The position numbers were made by a program, and so were the translations under genes. A DNA stretch of 64,000 bases from an uncultured Bradyrhizobium sp. (GTDB lineage: Bacteria > Pseudomonadota > Alphaproteobacteria > Rhizobiales > Xanthobacteraceae), in contig NZ_CAKZHY010000173.1 in the NCBI RefSeq assembly GCF_936928535.1, positions 89,271 through 153,270 on the forward strand, written 5' to 3'. This document shows positions 43,895 through 52,215 of the stretch, piece after piece. The stretch's first letter is position 1. Each line of letters starts with the position of its first letter. The notes under the pieces were generated by a model. That model was not told the origin of the DNA and ran no database searches. It saw nothing but the letters and a program-made list of their open reading frames with translations.

Positions 43895-44674
43895 TCAGTC
43901 GAACAGCGCGTCGATGTCGTCCTGCGAGGCGTGGCCGGCGTCGCCGGCGAGCTTCGGGCCGTTGAGCAGCTTTTCGTCGTCGCTGCGCGTATCGACCGGC
44001 GCCGGCACGTGGGCCTTGATGGCGTCGACGCCACCCCAGATCTCCATCATCGCATTGATGTGCTGCTCGATGAACTTCATCGTGGTCATGACCTTGCTGA
44101 TGCGCTGGCCGGTCAGGTCCTGGAAGTTGCAGGCCTCGAAGATCGAGATGACGCGTTCCTGGATGTCGTCGGCGAGCCGCTTCTGCTGATCGATCGAGTC
44201 GACCTTGGACATCGCGCTCGCGGCCTGGTCGATCGACTCCGCCGCTTCGAGGATCTGCTGGGTCGCCTGTTCGGTGCCGCCGACCACGGCGCCGAGCTCG
44301 CCATTGACCTTGGCCATCTCGCCGCCGTCGAAGCTCTTGCCGTGCAGGGTCGCGATCTCGCGCTTGGTGCGGTCGATGGCGTCGTGGATGAGGTCGAGCT
44401 CGACTTTCAGCTTCTCGCACTGCTCGATCTGGGCCCGATAGGTGTCGAGCATCGTGCGTGCTTCGGAAAGCTCGTGGGCCGTGGAGGCGTCGATCGCGGC
44501 CATCGCTGCGCTACCGGACAAGGGCGCGCTGCCTTTCGCCATCTGTGCGCGGATCGCGCGCAGCTCCGCCATGATTTCGCTATGCATCGGGCCGGCCTCT
44601 TCAGTCACGTCCAGAACTGGCATCTCGCCACCGGCGATATCCTCGACACGAAAACGCTTGCGGTGAACAGCCAT
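43895..44674 (-). CDS. CheZ-like protein phosphatase
   Basis: A 259-residue protein, mostly helical. The CheZ signature lies in ERVISIFEACNFQDLTGQRISKVMTTM, where the D-x-T-G-Q motif holds the catalytic Gln that speeds dephosphorylation of CheY. The C-terminal SQDDIDALFD recalls the FliM-type peptide that binds CheY, separated by a flexible linker as in CheZ. A long coiled hairpin (residues about 70-180) precedes the site. No flagellar or chemotaxis genes are in the window. It should act on a CheY-like regulator in the cytoplasm. Confidence 0.85.
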   Translation of the reverse strand: MAVHRKRFRVEDIAGGEMPVLDVTEEAGPMHSEIMAELRAIRAQMAKGSAPLSGSAAMAAIDASTAHELSEARTMLDTYRAQIEQCEKLKVELDLIHDAIDRTKREIATLHGKSFDGGEMAKVNGELGAVVGGTEQATQQILEAAESIDQAASAMSKVDSIDQQKRLADDIQERVISIFEACNFQDLTGQRISKVMTTMKFIEQHINAMMEIWGGVDAIKAHVPAPVDTRSDDEKLLNGPKLAGDAGHASQDDIDALFD

Positions 44675-44990
44675 CAGGATACTCCCCCCACCTCACTCAC
44701 GCGTCTTTGTAGGCCGAAGCAATTTAACACGAGGTTCACGCGAGGAACTGTTGTGCAGCCGCGCGCGACGGCGCGCAAACGCACGATTAACCATGAGGCG
44801 TTGCCCTTCATCGAAAATAAACGCTGATCGCCAAATTGCAGCGCTGCTCGCGACGTGGTGAATCGAAACGCCCGATCTGTTTACCAAACGAAACGGAGTT
44901 TGCTCTTTATTGACCACGTCGGGGACGCGAAAAATCAGCCAGCGCGTCCGGCGGCGAATGCAACGAGACGAAACAGTACAGAGTACGTCG
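44675..44990. other. Divergent promoter region between CheZ-like and L,D-transpeptidase genes
   Basis: These 316 bases hold no convincing gene. A small frame upstream of the transpeptidase start continues in frame, but ATG 44991 places the signal peptide properly. AT-rich segments at 44790-44830 and 44870-44920 are candidate promoter regions for the two divergent genes. Confidence 0.4.
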
Positions 44991-45806
44991 ATGTTCAAGA
45001 AAATGTCTGTCGCGCTGCTCGGCAGCGCGTGCGCCTGCATGGTCGGCGCTCCCAGCGCCAGCGCCTTCGACAATACCGTGCCGAACGATCCGCCCGCGGT
45101 GCTCTACCAGCCGGCTGCCGCGCCGGCGCCGGTGCGCGTCGCCTCCAATGCCAATATGGGCGGCGGCTTCATCGAGTTCCTGTTCGGCGACGGGCCCGGC
45201 CGCGGCCCGGCCTATGCGCCGCAGCAGTCGATCTATCAGCAGCAGCCCGCTTATGCCGACCCGCGTCGCCTGCCGCCGATGGGCGAGCCGCAGATGCAGG
45301 GCGGCTATCAGCAAGGCGCCAGCTATCAGCAGGAAGCGATCGATCCGCGGCAGCGTCCGTTCGATCCGAAATTCGAGAAACAGCTTGTTGACTATAGCGG
45401 CAAGGAAGGCGCCGGCACCATCGTGGTCGATTCCACCAACAAGTTCCTCTATCTCGTCGAAGGCAACGGCCGCGCGATGCGCTACGGCATCGGCGTCGGA
45501 CGCGAGGGTTTCACCTGGACCGGCGTGAAGTCGATCACCGCCAAGCGTGAATGGCCGGATTGGACGCCGCCGGCGGAAATGATCGCCCGCCGTCCCGATT
45601 TGCCGAGGCACATGGAAGGTGGTCCGGAAAATCCGCTCGGCGCGCGCGCGATGTATCTCGGCTCCACGCTCTATCGCATCCACGGCTCCAACGAGCCCTG
45701 GACCATCGGCACCAACGTCTCCTCCGGCTGCATCCGCATGCGCAACGAGGACGTCATCGATCTCTATGGCCGCGTCAATGTCGGCACCAAGGTCGTGGTG
45801 ATGTGA
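44991..45806 (+). CDS. L,D-transpeptidase (YkuD/ErfK family)
   Basis: A 271-residue secreted protein. A signal peptide (KKMSVALLGSACACMVGAPSASA) is followed by a Gln/Pro-rich linker and a YkuD domain. The active site is HGSNEPWTIGTNVSSGCIRM, with catalytic Cys247 and the His and Arg of the HGTN...SxGCIRM motif. The enzyme makes 3-3 crosslinks in peptidoglycan or attaches proteins to it, using the periplasmic L,D-peptides. It has its own terminator. Confidence 0.93.
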   Translation: MFKKMSVALLGSACACMVGAPSASAFDNTVPNDPPAVLYQPAAAPAPVRVASNANMGGGFIEFLFGDGPGRGPAYAPQQSIYQQQPAYADPRRLPPMGEPQMQGGYQQGASYQQEAIDPRQRPFDPKFEKQLVDYSGKEGAGTIVVDSTNKFLYLVEGNGRAMRYGIGVGREGFTWTGVKSITAKREWPDWTPPAEMIARRPDLPRHMEGGPENPLGARAMYLGSTLYRIHGSNEPWTIGTNVSSGCIRMRNEDVIDLYGRVNVGTKVVVM

Positions 45807-45826
45807 TCGTCTGAACGTTCGACATG

Positions 45827-45857
45827 AAAACGGCCGCCTCATCGGCGGCCGTTTTTG
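45827..45857. terminator. Bidirectional intrinsic terminator
   Basis: AAACGGCCGCC and GGCGGCCGTTT pair around TCATC, with AAAA to the left and TTTTTGTTT to the right. It lies between the convergent transpeptidase and DUF2076 genes and can end both transcripts. Confidence 0.85.
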
Positions 45858-45877
45858 TTTGGCGTTGTGGCGCAGCC

Positions 45878-46708
45878 TTACGCGTAATCGCTGCCGCCAT
45901 CGTCGCCGCCGCCGAAATCATTGTCGTCGGCCATGTCGACATTGCCGTTGTCGTTGTTGTCGTAGCCCTGATCGTTGTTATCGCGATCGCTCGAGGCCTG
46001 GTCGAAGAAGCCTTGTCGGGAGTCGCGGTTCGATCCGATGTCATCGAGGCCGGCATCGCGCGCAAGCGAGCCGCCGGACTGGTCGCCACCCCAAGGACTG
46101 CCACCCGTGGAGCCGCCACCACGTTCCTCGATGATGGTGGTGTCGCCGAACGCCTGGTGCGATCCGCCGCCCATCATGCCGCGAATGCTGGAGAGCAGCA
46201 GCGAGCCGCCGACCACGCCGGCCGCAGCTGCCGCCGCCGTACCCAGGAACGAGCCGCCACCGCCGACCGGCGGCGCGCCGTAACCCTGTCCATATCCTTG
46301 GCCCTGTCCATAAGCCTGACCATAAGGCGGCTGGCCGTAGCCGGGCTGGGCCTGCTGCATCGCCTGACCGCTGTTCCAGACCGGCCGCTGCTCGCGCGGC
46401 GGCACGTTCGGAACCGAGCCGCGCGATTGGCTCGCGCCGAACAGCGTGTCGCGCATGGTGTCGAGAAAACCACCGGATTGCGGCTGCTCGGCCGCGTGGG
46501 CCGCTTCCAGCTCCTGGATGCGGTTATGGGCGCGCTTGAGCGCTTCGTCCTGCAACAGCGTGGTCTGCACCAGCGCATAGACCGCACCGGGTGCCTTGCG
46601 TAAACCGTCCGAAATCGCGGCGATCGCGTCGGGATCGCGCGGTGCATTTTCCAGTTTCGAAAGCCGGTCGAAAAGCTCGTCGACGAGTTGGCGTTCCTGC
46701 GGCGTCAT
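45878..46708 (-). CDS. DUF2076 domain protein with low-complexity C-terminus
   Basis: A 276-residue protein. The N-terminal DUF2076 helical part begins MTPQERQLVDELFDRLSKLE and continues through ALVQTTLLQDEALKRAHNRI. A Gln/Gly/Tyr-rich linker with repeated GYGQ units follows, then one hydrophobic Ala/Gly segment (GTAAAAAAGVVGGSLLLSSI) and a C-terminal tail rich in Asp, Asn and Gly. Its function is unknown; the family is described as periplasmic ligand-binding sensor-like, but nothing here proves that. Confidence 0.85.
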   Translation of the reverse strand: MTPQERQLVDELFDRLSKLENAPRDPDAIAAISDGLRKAPGAVYALVQTTLLQDEALKRAHNRIQELEAAHAAEQPQSGGFLDTMRDTLFGASQSRGSVPNVPPREQRPVWNSGQAMQQAQPGYGQPPYGQAYGQGQGYGQGYGAPPVGGGGSFLGTAAAAAAGVVGGSLLLSSIRGMMGGGSHQAFGDTTIIEERGGGSTGGSPWGGDQSGGSLARDAGLDDIGSNRDSRQGFFDQASSDRDNNDQGYDNNDNGNVDMADDNDFGGGDDGGSDYA

Positions 46709-46832
46709 GGTCAGTCTCCCTCGCGCGAAACAAGCGCAAGCGGGATGTAGGGTTCCATTGTGGCCCCAACAGTGGCGGCAGGATTAAATTTCGGTATGCG
46801 ACAGACTGCCCCCGGGGTGGCATCCGCGGGTT

Positions 46833-47678
46833 TCATCCCAATGTCACGTGGCTCGTCGCGAGCAGCTGGGCGAAGGCGTCGCTTGCAAGATAGGCATGCT
46901 CGCGCTCGCGGACGTCGGTCATCGGGTCGAGGCCGGTGAGAACCTCGTCGACAAAGCCGGGATGGCACATCACGAGGCCGCCTTCGGGCAGGCCTTCCAG
47001 GAATTGCCGCATCAACCCGCCGAAATCGGCCGCGCGTGTGAAATCATAGGCGCCGGCAAAGGCGGGATTGAATGCAAGACCGGCGCGGCCGGCACGGCGG
47101 CGGAATTGCGCGCTGAGCACATCGAGCACCAGAGCTTTCGGAGAGGCCAGCCGCTGCGCCAGCGGCAGGTCGCGTCCGCCCTGGCGCACCCAGGCCCTTG
47201 GCGCGCTTTCGCTGACGGCCTCGACAAAGCCGTCGCGCACTTGCGGAAACAGCTGCACGTGCTGATGGCCGTCGACGAAGTCGGGCGCCCGGCCGAAGGC
47301 TTCGACGAACGCCAGTAGCTGCGTTCTCACTTCGTTGCGAAAGAACTCGCTGTCGAGCCGCCGCAAAAGACCTGCCCGCAGCAGCTTCGGAAAGGCCATG
47401 AACATGTCGCCGTCGAGCGGACGGAAATGCATGGTGAGAGGGCGGAACGGCGCCGAGAGCGTCACATGCAGTCCGATCGCGCAGCGCGGGCTCGCTTTGG
47501 CGGCGGCCTGAAGCGCCGCGACCTCGCTCGGCTCGATCGCGGGCCCCACCATCATCACCGAGGTGGCGTTGAGGCGGCCCCGCTCGATCAGGTCGCGAAT
47601 GGCACGGTTGACGCCGGGGCTGATGCCGTAATCGTCGGCGCAGAGCCAGATGTGCCGCAGGCGCGCGGCCGTGCTCAT
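46833..47678 (-). CDS. ChbG/HpnK (YdjC) family deacetylase
   Basis: A 281-residue YdjC-fold carbohydrate deacetylase. The metal and base residues lie in LCADDYGISPGVNRAI (Asp pair), IGLHVTL and DGHQHVQLFPQV (His), with GLVMCHPGFVD near the end. Homologues deacetylate chitooligosaccharides or the hopanoid head group (HpnK). It overlaps the preceding GT2 gene by four bases, so the pair likely remodels a lipid-linked sugar, for instance removing an acetyl group after transfer. Confidence 0.88.
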   Translation of the reverse strand: MSTAARLRHIWLCADDYGISPGVNRAIRDLIERGRLNATSVMMVGPAIEPSEVAALQAAAKASPRCAIGLHVTLSAPFRPLTMHFRPLDGDMFMAFPKLLRAGLLRRLDSEFFRNEVRTQLLAFVEAFGRAPDFVDGHQHVQLFPQVRDGFVEAVSESAPRAWVRQGGRDLPLAQRLASPKALVLDVLSAQFRRRAGRAGLAFNPAFAGAYDFTRAADFGGLMRQFLEGLPEGGLVMCHPGFVDEVLTGLDPMTDVREREHAYLASDAFAQLLATSHVTLG

Positions 47679-48721
47679 TCGGCCGCGGTCCTGTTCGATG
47701 CGTCGCTGGCCTTGTCGGCCTCGAAATGCTTTTCGCTGTGCTCGGCGACGAAGTAGATCGGACGCGCCTTCAGCTCCGACAGGATCTTGCCGATATATTC
47801 GCCGACGATGCCGATCATGATGAGCTGCACGCCGCCGATCGTCATCAGGCCGACCACGAGCGAAGGATAGCCCGGCACCTGCTTGCCTGTCGTGAAGACC
47901 TCCCAGAGGATCGAGAGGCCGAACAGAAAGGCGACGCCGGCAAGCAGCACGCCGAGCAGGCTGGCAAAGCGCAGCGGCGCCACCGAGAACGAGGTCAGGC
48001 CTTCGATCGACAGGCCGAGCAGGCTTGCCGCGTTGAACGTCGTGACGCCATGGGCGCGCTCGGCAGGCTCGTAATCGACGCGGATCTGGCGAAAGCCGAT
48101 CCAGCTCGCCAGCCCCTTGAAGAAGCGGTTGCGCTCCGGGAGCTGCCTGAGCGCTGCGACCGCGCGCGGCGACAGCAGGCGGAAGTCGCCGGCATCCTCC
48201 GGAATCTTCTGGCGGGCGCCCCAATTGATCAGCGCGTAGAAGCCGTGCACCGACAGCCGGCGCAGGAAGCTCTCGTTGTCGCGATGCGCCTTGGCGGTAT
48301 AGACGACATCGTAGCCGTCTTCGATCCAGTGCCGCACCAGCTGCTCGATCAGGGCAGGCGGATGCTGGCCGTCGCCGTCCATGAACATGACGGCGCCGAG
48401 CCGGGCATGGTCGAGGCCGGCCATCAGCGCGGCCTCTTTGCCGAAATTGCGGGACAGCGATACCACCTGGACGTCGATCGCGTCGGCCGGCAGCGAACGG
48501 GCGATCGACAGCGTCGCATCCTTGCTGCCGTCGTCGACATAGACGACTTCGCAGGCGAGCCGGTAGCGCTGCCGCAGCGTCTTGGCGAGATCGCAGACGC
48601 GCTGGTGCAGGGCAGAAAGGCCCGCCGCTTCGTTGTAGGCGGGGACGACGATCGACAGCCCCTTCGCGGCGGCGCTCGCCGCGTTGGTGGTCAGGCCGGA
48701 AACGTCAGAGCCCAGCGTCAT
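47675..48721 (-). CDS. Polyprenyl-phosphate-sugar transferase, GT2 (DPM1/GtrB-like)
   Basis: A 348-residue GT2 enzyme. The catalytic domain has LSIVVPAYNEAAGLSAL, VVYVDDGSKDATLSIA and the DxD-type site MFMDGDGQHPPAL. Two C-terminal membrane segments follow (LLGVLLAGVAFLFGLSIL and VVGLMTIGGVQLIMIGIVGEYIG). It would attach a sugar to undecaprenyl phosphate on the cytoplasmic side. It is translationally coupled to a YdjC/HpnK deacetylase, and together they resemble the ArnC/ArnD or hopanoid-modifying pairs. Confidence 0.9.
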   Translation of the reverse strand: MTLGSDVSGLTTNAASAAAKGLSIVVPAYNEAAGLSALHQRVCDLAKTLRQRYRLACEVVYVDDGSKDATLSIARSLPADAIDVQVVSLSRNFGKEAALMAGLDHARLGAVMFMDGDGQHPPALIEQLVRHWIEDGYDVVYTAKAHRDNESFLRRLSVHGFYALINWGARQKIPEDAGDFRLLSPRAVAALRQLPERNRFFKGLASWIGFRQIRVDYEPAERAHGVTTFNAASLLGLSIEGLTSFSVAPLRFASLLGVLLAGVAFLFGLSILWEVFTTGKQVPGYPSLVVGLMTIGGVQLIMIGIVGEYIGKILSELKARPIYFVAEHSEKHFEADKASDASNRTAAE

Positions 48722-48822
48722 CGATTGGGGTTCCAGAGGGCGTTCAAGATCATCTGAACAGCATATGGTAGCTGCGACTTGCTGTCGCTACGCTGAACGA
48801 GACGGTGCAATAGACTTTGGGC

Positions 48823-49800
48823 TCACTGCCGCAAGAACGCTTCGAGCTTGGCGAACAGCGGATTCTCCCGATCGAACACATAGTCGAGCGAGACCACCGA
48901 GACGGTTTCGGCGCCATGTTCGCGCAGGAAGCTCGCCAGCGCATAGAGCTGCCCAGGTGGGCAGTGCAGCGTGAGCATGCCCGACGAGGTCGGCCCCCCG
49001 AACGGAGCCTCGACGCCGAAGCGGCTGTGGGCTTCGCCGAGCAGGGCGGCGTCGCATTGCCGGAAGCGGGTCCGGACCTCGCGGTATTTGTTGGCGCGCG
49101 CCCGTGCCGCGATGTGGTCGAGGATGATGCGTGCGGTCTCGCGGGCTTGCGGCGACCAGTCGGCATCTTTCGAGGCGACCAGATTGGCCTGGCTGCGCAG
49201 GATCACGCCGTCGTCGAGCACCCGCAGCCCGTTGGCGGCGAGCGTCGCGCCCGTCGTGGTGATGTCGACGATCAGCTCGGCGCTGCCGGCCGCAGGCGCG
49301 CCCTCGGTCGCGCCCGCGCTTTCGACAATGCGGTAATCACTGATGCCGCGCTGCGAGAAGAACGCGCGGGTGAGATTGATGAACTTGGTCGCGACCCGCA
49401 TCCGCATGTGATGCTGCTCGCGGAAGCCGGTGGCGACGTCGTCGAGATCGGCCATGGTGCGGACGTCGATCCAGGCCTGCGGCACCGCGACCACGACGTC
49501 GGCATGGCCGAAGCCCAGCCCGTCGATCAGCAACACGCGCTTCTCCGCATCCGCGATGTTGTCGCGCACCAGGTCTTCTCCGGTGACGCCGAAATGCGCG
49601 TAGCCGCGGGACAATTGCGCGGCGATCTCGCTCGCCGAGAGATAGGCGACCTCGACATTGTCGAGGCCTGCGATGATGCCGCGATAGTCGCGGGCGCCGC
49701 CGGCCTTCGACAGCTTCAGCCCGGCGCGGGCGAAGAACGCTTCGGTGTTTTCCTGGAGGCGACCCTTGGAGGGAACGGCCAGAACGAACGGCGCGCTCAT
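48823..49800 (-). CDS. hisG: ATP phosphoribosyltransferase catalytic subunit HisG
   Basis: A 325-residue HisG catalysing the first step of histidine synthesis (PRPP + ATP). Landmarks: FVLAVPSKGRLQENT at the N-terminus, YAHFGVTGEDLVRDN, and the PRPP-binding loop SAELIVDITTTGATLAANGL. It carries about 90 further residues beyond the short form (SSGMLTLHCPPGQLYALASFL), which resemble a regulatory-type domain. It lies four bases downstream of hisZ on the same strand, so the two subunits are made together. Confidence 0.95.
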   Translation of the reverse strand: MSAPFVLAVPSKGRLQENTEAFFARAGLKLSKAGGARDYRGIIAGLDNVEVAYLSASEIAAQLSRGYAHFGVTGEDLVRDNIADAEKRVLLIDGLGFGHADVVVAVPQAWIDVRTMADLDDVATGFREQHHMRMRVATKFINLTRAFFSQRGISDYRIVESAGATEGAPAAGSAELIVDITTTGATLAANGLRVLDDGVILRSQANLVASKDADWSPQARETARIILDHIAARARANKYREVRTRFRQCDAALLGEAHSRFGVEAPFGGPTSSGMLTLHCPPGQLYALASFLREHGAETVSVVSLDYVFDRENPLFAKLEAFLRQ

Positions 49801-49804
49801 GATC

Positions 49805-50968
49805 TTACGCTCCCACCTTGCGGCCGATGCTGGTCAGCGCATCGACCCAGACCGAGAAGCCGACGGCCGGAATGGGAGCGGCCGATCCGAGCTGGGTCAT
49901 CAGTCCATCATAGCGACCACCGGCAACCAGCGGCTCGGTGCCGTTACCCCTGTGATGCAGCTCGAATTCAAATCCGGTGTAGTAGTCGAGGCCGCGCCCG
50001 AACGCGGTCGAGAAGCGCGTGCTCTTCACGTCGATGCCGCGCGCGGCCATGAAGCCGACCCGGCTCTCGAGCTGGTCGATCGCGCCGTTCAGGTCGAGCC
50101 TGGCGTCAGCGGTGAGCGCGCGCAGCGCGGCGACCGCCTCGTCCGGATTGCCTGAGATCGACAGGAAGCGCTTCAGGACGGTGATCGCCTCGCGCGGCAG
50201 CGCGCCGCTCTTCAACGTCGATTGCTCGAGGAAGCGGTCGGCGATCTCGGCCGTGGTGCGGCCGCCGACATTGGTGGTGCCGGCAATCGACATCAGGTCG
50301 GTGACGAAGGCCAGCGCCGCCTTGCGGTCGGAGCCGGCCAGTGCCGCCAGCACGCCCTCATATTCGCTGCGGGGCGCGGTGGTCTCCGCCGCCAGCCGCT
50401 CCAGATCCTGCTCGAGGCTGATCTTGCGGTTGAAGTCCTTGACCAGGCGGCGGCGCCAGACCGGATAAAGATTGAGCGCGTCGAGCAGCGCGTTGAACAG
50501 CGCAACGTCGCCGGTACGGACTTCGACGTCGCGCACGCCAAAAGCGGCGGTCGCCTCCAATGCCAGCGCCAGCGTCTCGGCATCGGCAGCAGCGCGATCC
50601 TGGCGGCCGAACGACTCGATCCCGGCCTGAAGGAATTCGCTGGCCTGTCCGCTGCGATAGCGGAACACGGGGCCGAGATAGCTGAACCCGGCCGGTTGGC
50701 CGGCGCGGCTGGATGCGAGGTAGTCGCGCGCGACGGGGATCGTCAGGTCGGGGCGCAGGCAGAGCTCTTCGCCGGAGAGGTCCGTCGTCAGATAGAGACT
50801 TTTGCGGATGTCCTCGCCCGACAGGTCCAGGAACGGCTCGGCCGGCTGCAGAATTGCGGGCTCGGCCCTGACGTAGCCGGCCTGCGCGAACGACAACAGC
50901 AGCGTGTCCGCCCAGGCGGCGGAGCCGGCAGCATTTGAGGTGGCAGTCGCGGTCATCTCGGGGTCCAT
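49805..50968 (-). CDS. hisZ: ATP phosphoribosyltransferase regulatory subunit HisZ
   Basis: A 387-residue HisRS-like protein without tRNA-binding domain: FAQAGYVRAEPAILQPAEPF, LCLRPDLTIPVARDYL (class II motif 2-like), and GRGLDYYTGFEFELHHRG near the end. It activates HisG and gives histidine feedback control in bacteria with short HisG. The start is ATG 50968 or 50956. Gene order hisZ-hisG is typical of Rhizobiales. Confidence 0.95.
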   Translation of the reverse strand: MDPEMTATATSNAAGSAAWADTLLLSFAQAGYVRAEPAILQPAEPFLDLSGEDIRKSLYLTTDLSGEELCLRPDLTIPVARDYLASSRAGQPAGFSYLGPVFRYRSGQASEFLQAGIESFGRQDRAAADAETLALALEATAAFGVRDVEVRTGDVALFNALLDALNLYPVWRRRLVKDFNRKISLEQDLERLAAETTAPRSEYEGVLAALAGSDRKAALAFVTDLMSIAGTTNVGGRTTAEIADRFLEQSTLKSGALPREAITVLKRFLSISGNPDEAVAALRALTADARLDLNGAIDQLESRVGFMAARGIDVKSTRFSTAFGRGLDYYTGFEFELHHRGNGTEPLVAGGRYDGLMTQLGSAAPIPAVGFSVWVDALTSIGRKVGA

Positions 50969-51210
50969 CGTCCCGGGAGAACCGGGCAGCCAAGGGGAGG
51001 AGCGGAGTTGGCGCAGCCCTTAGCATGGCCGGAAAACGGTTTCGACCTCCAAAGGATCAATCGCTTAACGACTTTGGAGCCGTCCGGGCGGTCCCGGCTG
51101 GATCCCCCCAGCACGGCTCACCCACCCACAAGGGGCGAGACATAAAGGTACTATTATACCTGAATACTGACTTTCGCGGCGTGGTTAGAAGTGGCCGGTG
51201 GTGCCTTGCT

Positions 51211-51411
51211 TCATTCAACGCGGCCTGGGGTATCTCCGCGCTCCTCCACGGTGGACGCTTCGGGCACGCCAGGTTCTGCGGTGTCCGACGTCGCGCCAGA
51301 GGCGAGTTGCTCGGCCAGAGTGAGAATTCTCTGCCTCTTGCGCGCGTCCGTGATGCCGAGAAAAGTCTTGATCAGACCTAATGCCTGGCGCTCCCAAACA
51401 TCGTCGTCCAT
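51211..51411 (-). CDS. Hypothetical small protein, 66 residues
   Basis: Not recognised. It begins MDDDVWERQALGLIKTFLGI and continues as a basic amphipathic helix (DARKRQRILTLAEQLASG), then an acidic tail. AGGAA lies about ten bases upstream of ATG 51411. The helix-turn pattern suggests a DNA- or protein-binding role for a regulator. It is divergent from the regulator gene at 51639, so it may belong to that system. Confidence 0.5.
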   Translation of the reverse strand: MDDDVWERQALGLIKTFLGITDARKRQRILTLAEQLASGATSDTAEPGVPEASTVEERGDTPGRVE

Positions 51412-51574
51412 GATCGTTCATTCCTGTCGGATCGCCGGCTGAACGGAGCAGGCATCATCGAAAGAGCTGGATGCCGTCGTGCATCGAGGACACGGCAGCC
51501 ATCGACTGACCGTGTCTCCCAGCCGCGGTGTCGATCGGGACTTCGTCGGCGCGCGCGTCTCATCCATCCGCAAC

Positions 51575-51642
51575 GTCACAGTGAGTCACAATGAGAGATT
51601 GAGACTACTTGGCAAGTTGTCGCATACTCAATTTGGGTATGC
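51575..51642 (+). promoter_or_regulatory. Tandem repeat and start-codon inverted repeat before a regulator gene
   Basis: GTCACAGTGA and GTCACAATGA lie head to tail at 51575-51594 (9 of 10 bases equal). GCATAC at 51622-51627 and GTATGC at 51637-51642 form an inverted repeat whose right arm contains the ATG at 51639. Both look like protein-binding sites: the first as an activator-type direct repeat, the second as an autorepression site over the start. Confidence 0.45.
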
Positions 51643-52205
51643 CTGAGGGTACGTTCGCTGCTGCCTTCGTTTACAACATCAATGCTGGTTTCCGATTCAT
51701 GCGTAATGATTCTGATGTCATCCGGACGGTCTCGCGGCACACGCTGGCCTACATGCTGTTTTCGATCAGCGAGATGTTCCGGAACTACGAAGAATTCGAT
51801 CCGATGGACCTTCTGATCGTTCACGCGATTCTCAATGCGAACGTCATCAACGTGATGAACGATCGGTCGCTGGACGAGAAGTTTTCGAGCATTCACACGG
51901 TCGAGCCGGATACGATCAAGCAGGGTGTGTCGCGCGCGGCGCTCTCTCGTTTCCTCAGCCTGCCGCTGGAGACGGTTCGCCGTCGCGTGACGGGACTGAA
52001 GCGGCGCAAGATTCTCGCCGAGACCAAGGCCGGACTGATCGTGACCGAGCAGAACGCGTTCAAGTTCGGCAACAATCACGAACTGCAGAAGACCAACATG
52101 CTGCTGCTCACAAAACTGCTTCGCGATCTCAAGCGCGCCGGCATCAACGGACCGGATGATCTGAGCGCCGCCAAATTCGCGATCGCGACCAAGACGGGGA
52201 AGTAA
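51639..52205 (+). CDS. Putative DNA-binding protein with winged-helix-like C-terminal half
   Basis: Not firmly recognised. A 188-residue protein. The N-terminal part is helical (RTVSRHTLAYMLFSISEMF, DLLIVHAILNANVINV). Residues about 90-140, ISRAALSRFLSLPLETVRRR-like then VTGLKRRKILAETKAGLIV, have the pattern of a winged helix (helix-turn-helix followed by a two-strand wing). The AraC-family gene starts ten bases after its stop, so both are probably in one operon. Start is uncertain: ATG 51639, or TTG 51609 upstream. Confidence 0.65.
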   Translation: MPEGTFAAAFVYNINAGFRFMRNDSDVIRTVSRHTLAYMLFSISEMFRNYEEFDPMDLLIVHAILNANVINVMNDRSLDEKFSSIHTVEPDTIKQGVSRAALSRFLSLPLETVRRRVTGLKRRKILAETKAGLIVTEQNAFKFGNNHELQKTNMLLLTKLLRDLKRAGINGPDDLSAAKFAIATKTGK

Positions 52206-52215
52206 GCGGCAGGAT

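Noticed and set aside
50969..51210. tRNA or small RNA between hisZ and the 66-residue gene
   Set aside because: No cloverleaf or conserved TPsiC/anticodon arms could be folded by eye; only short GC-rich segments and an AT-rich patch are present.
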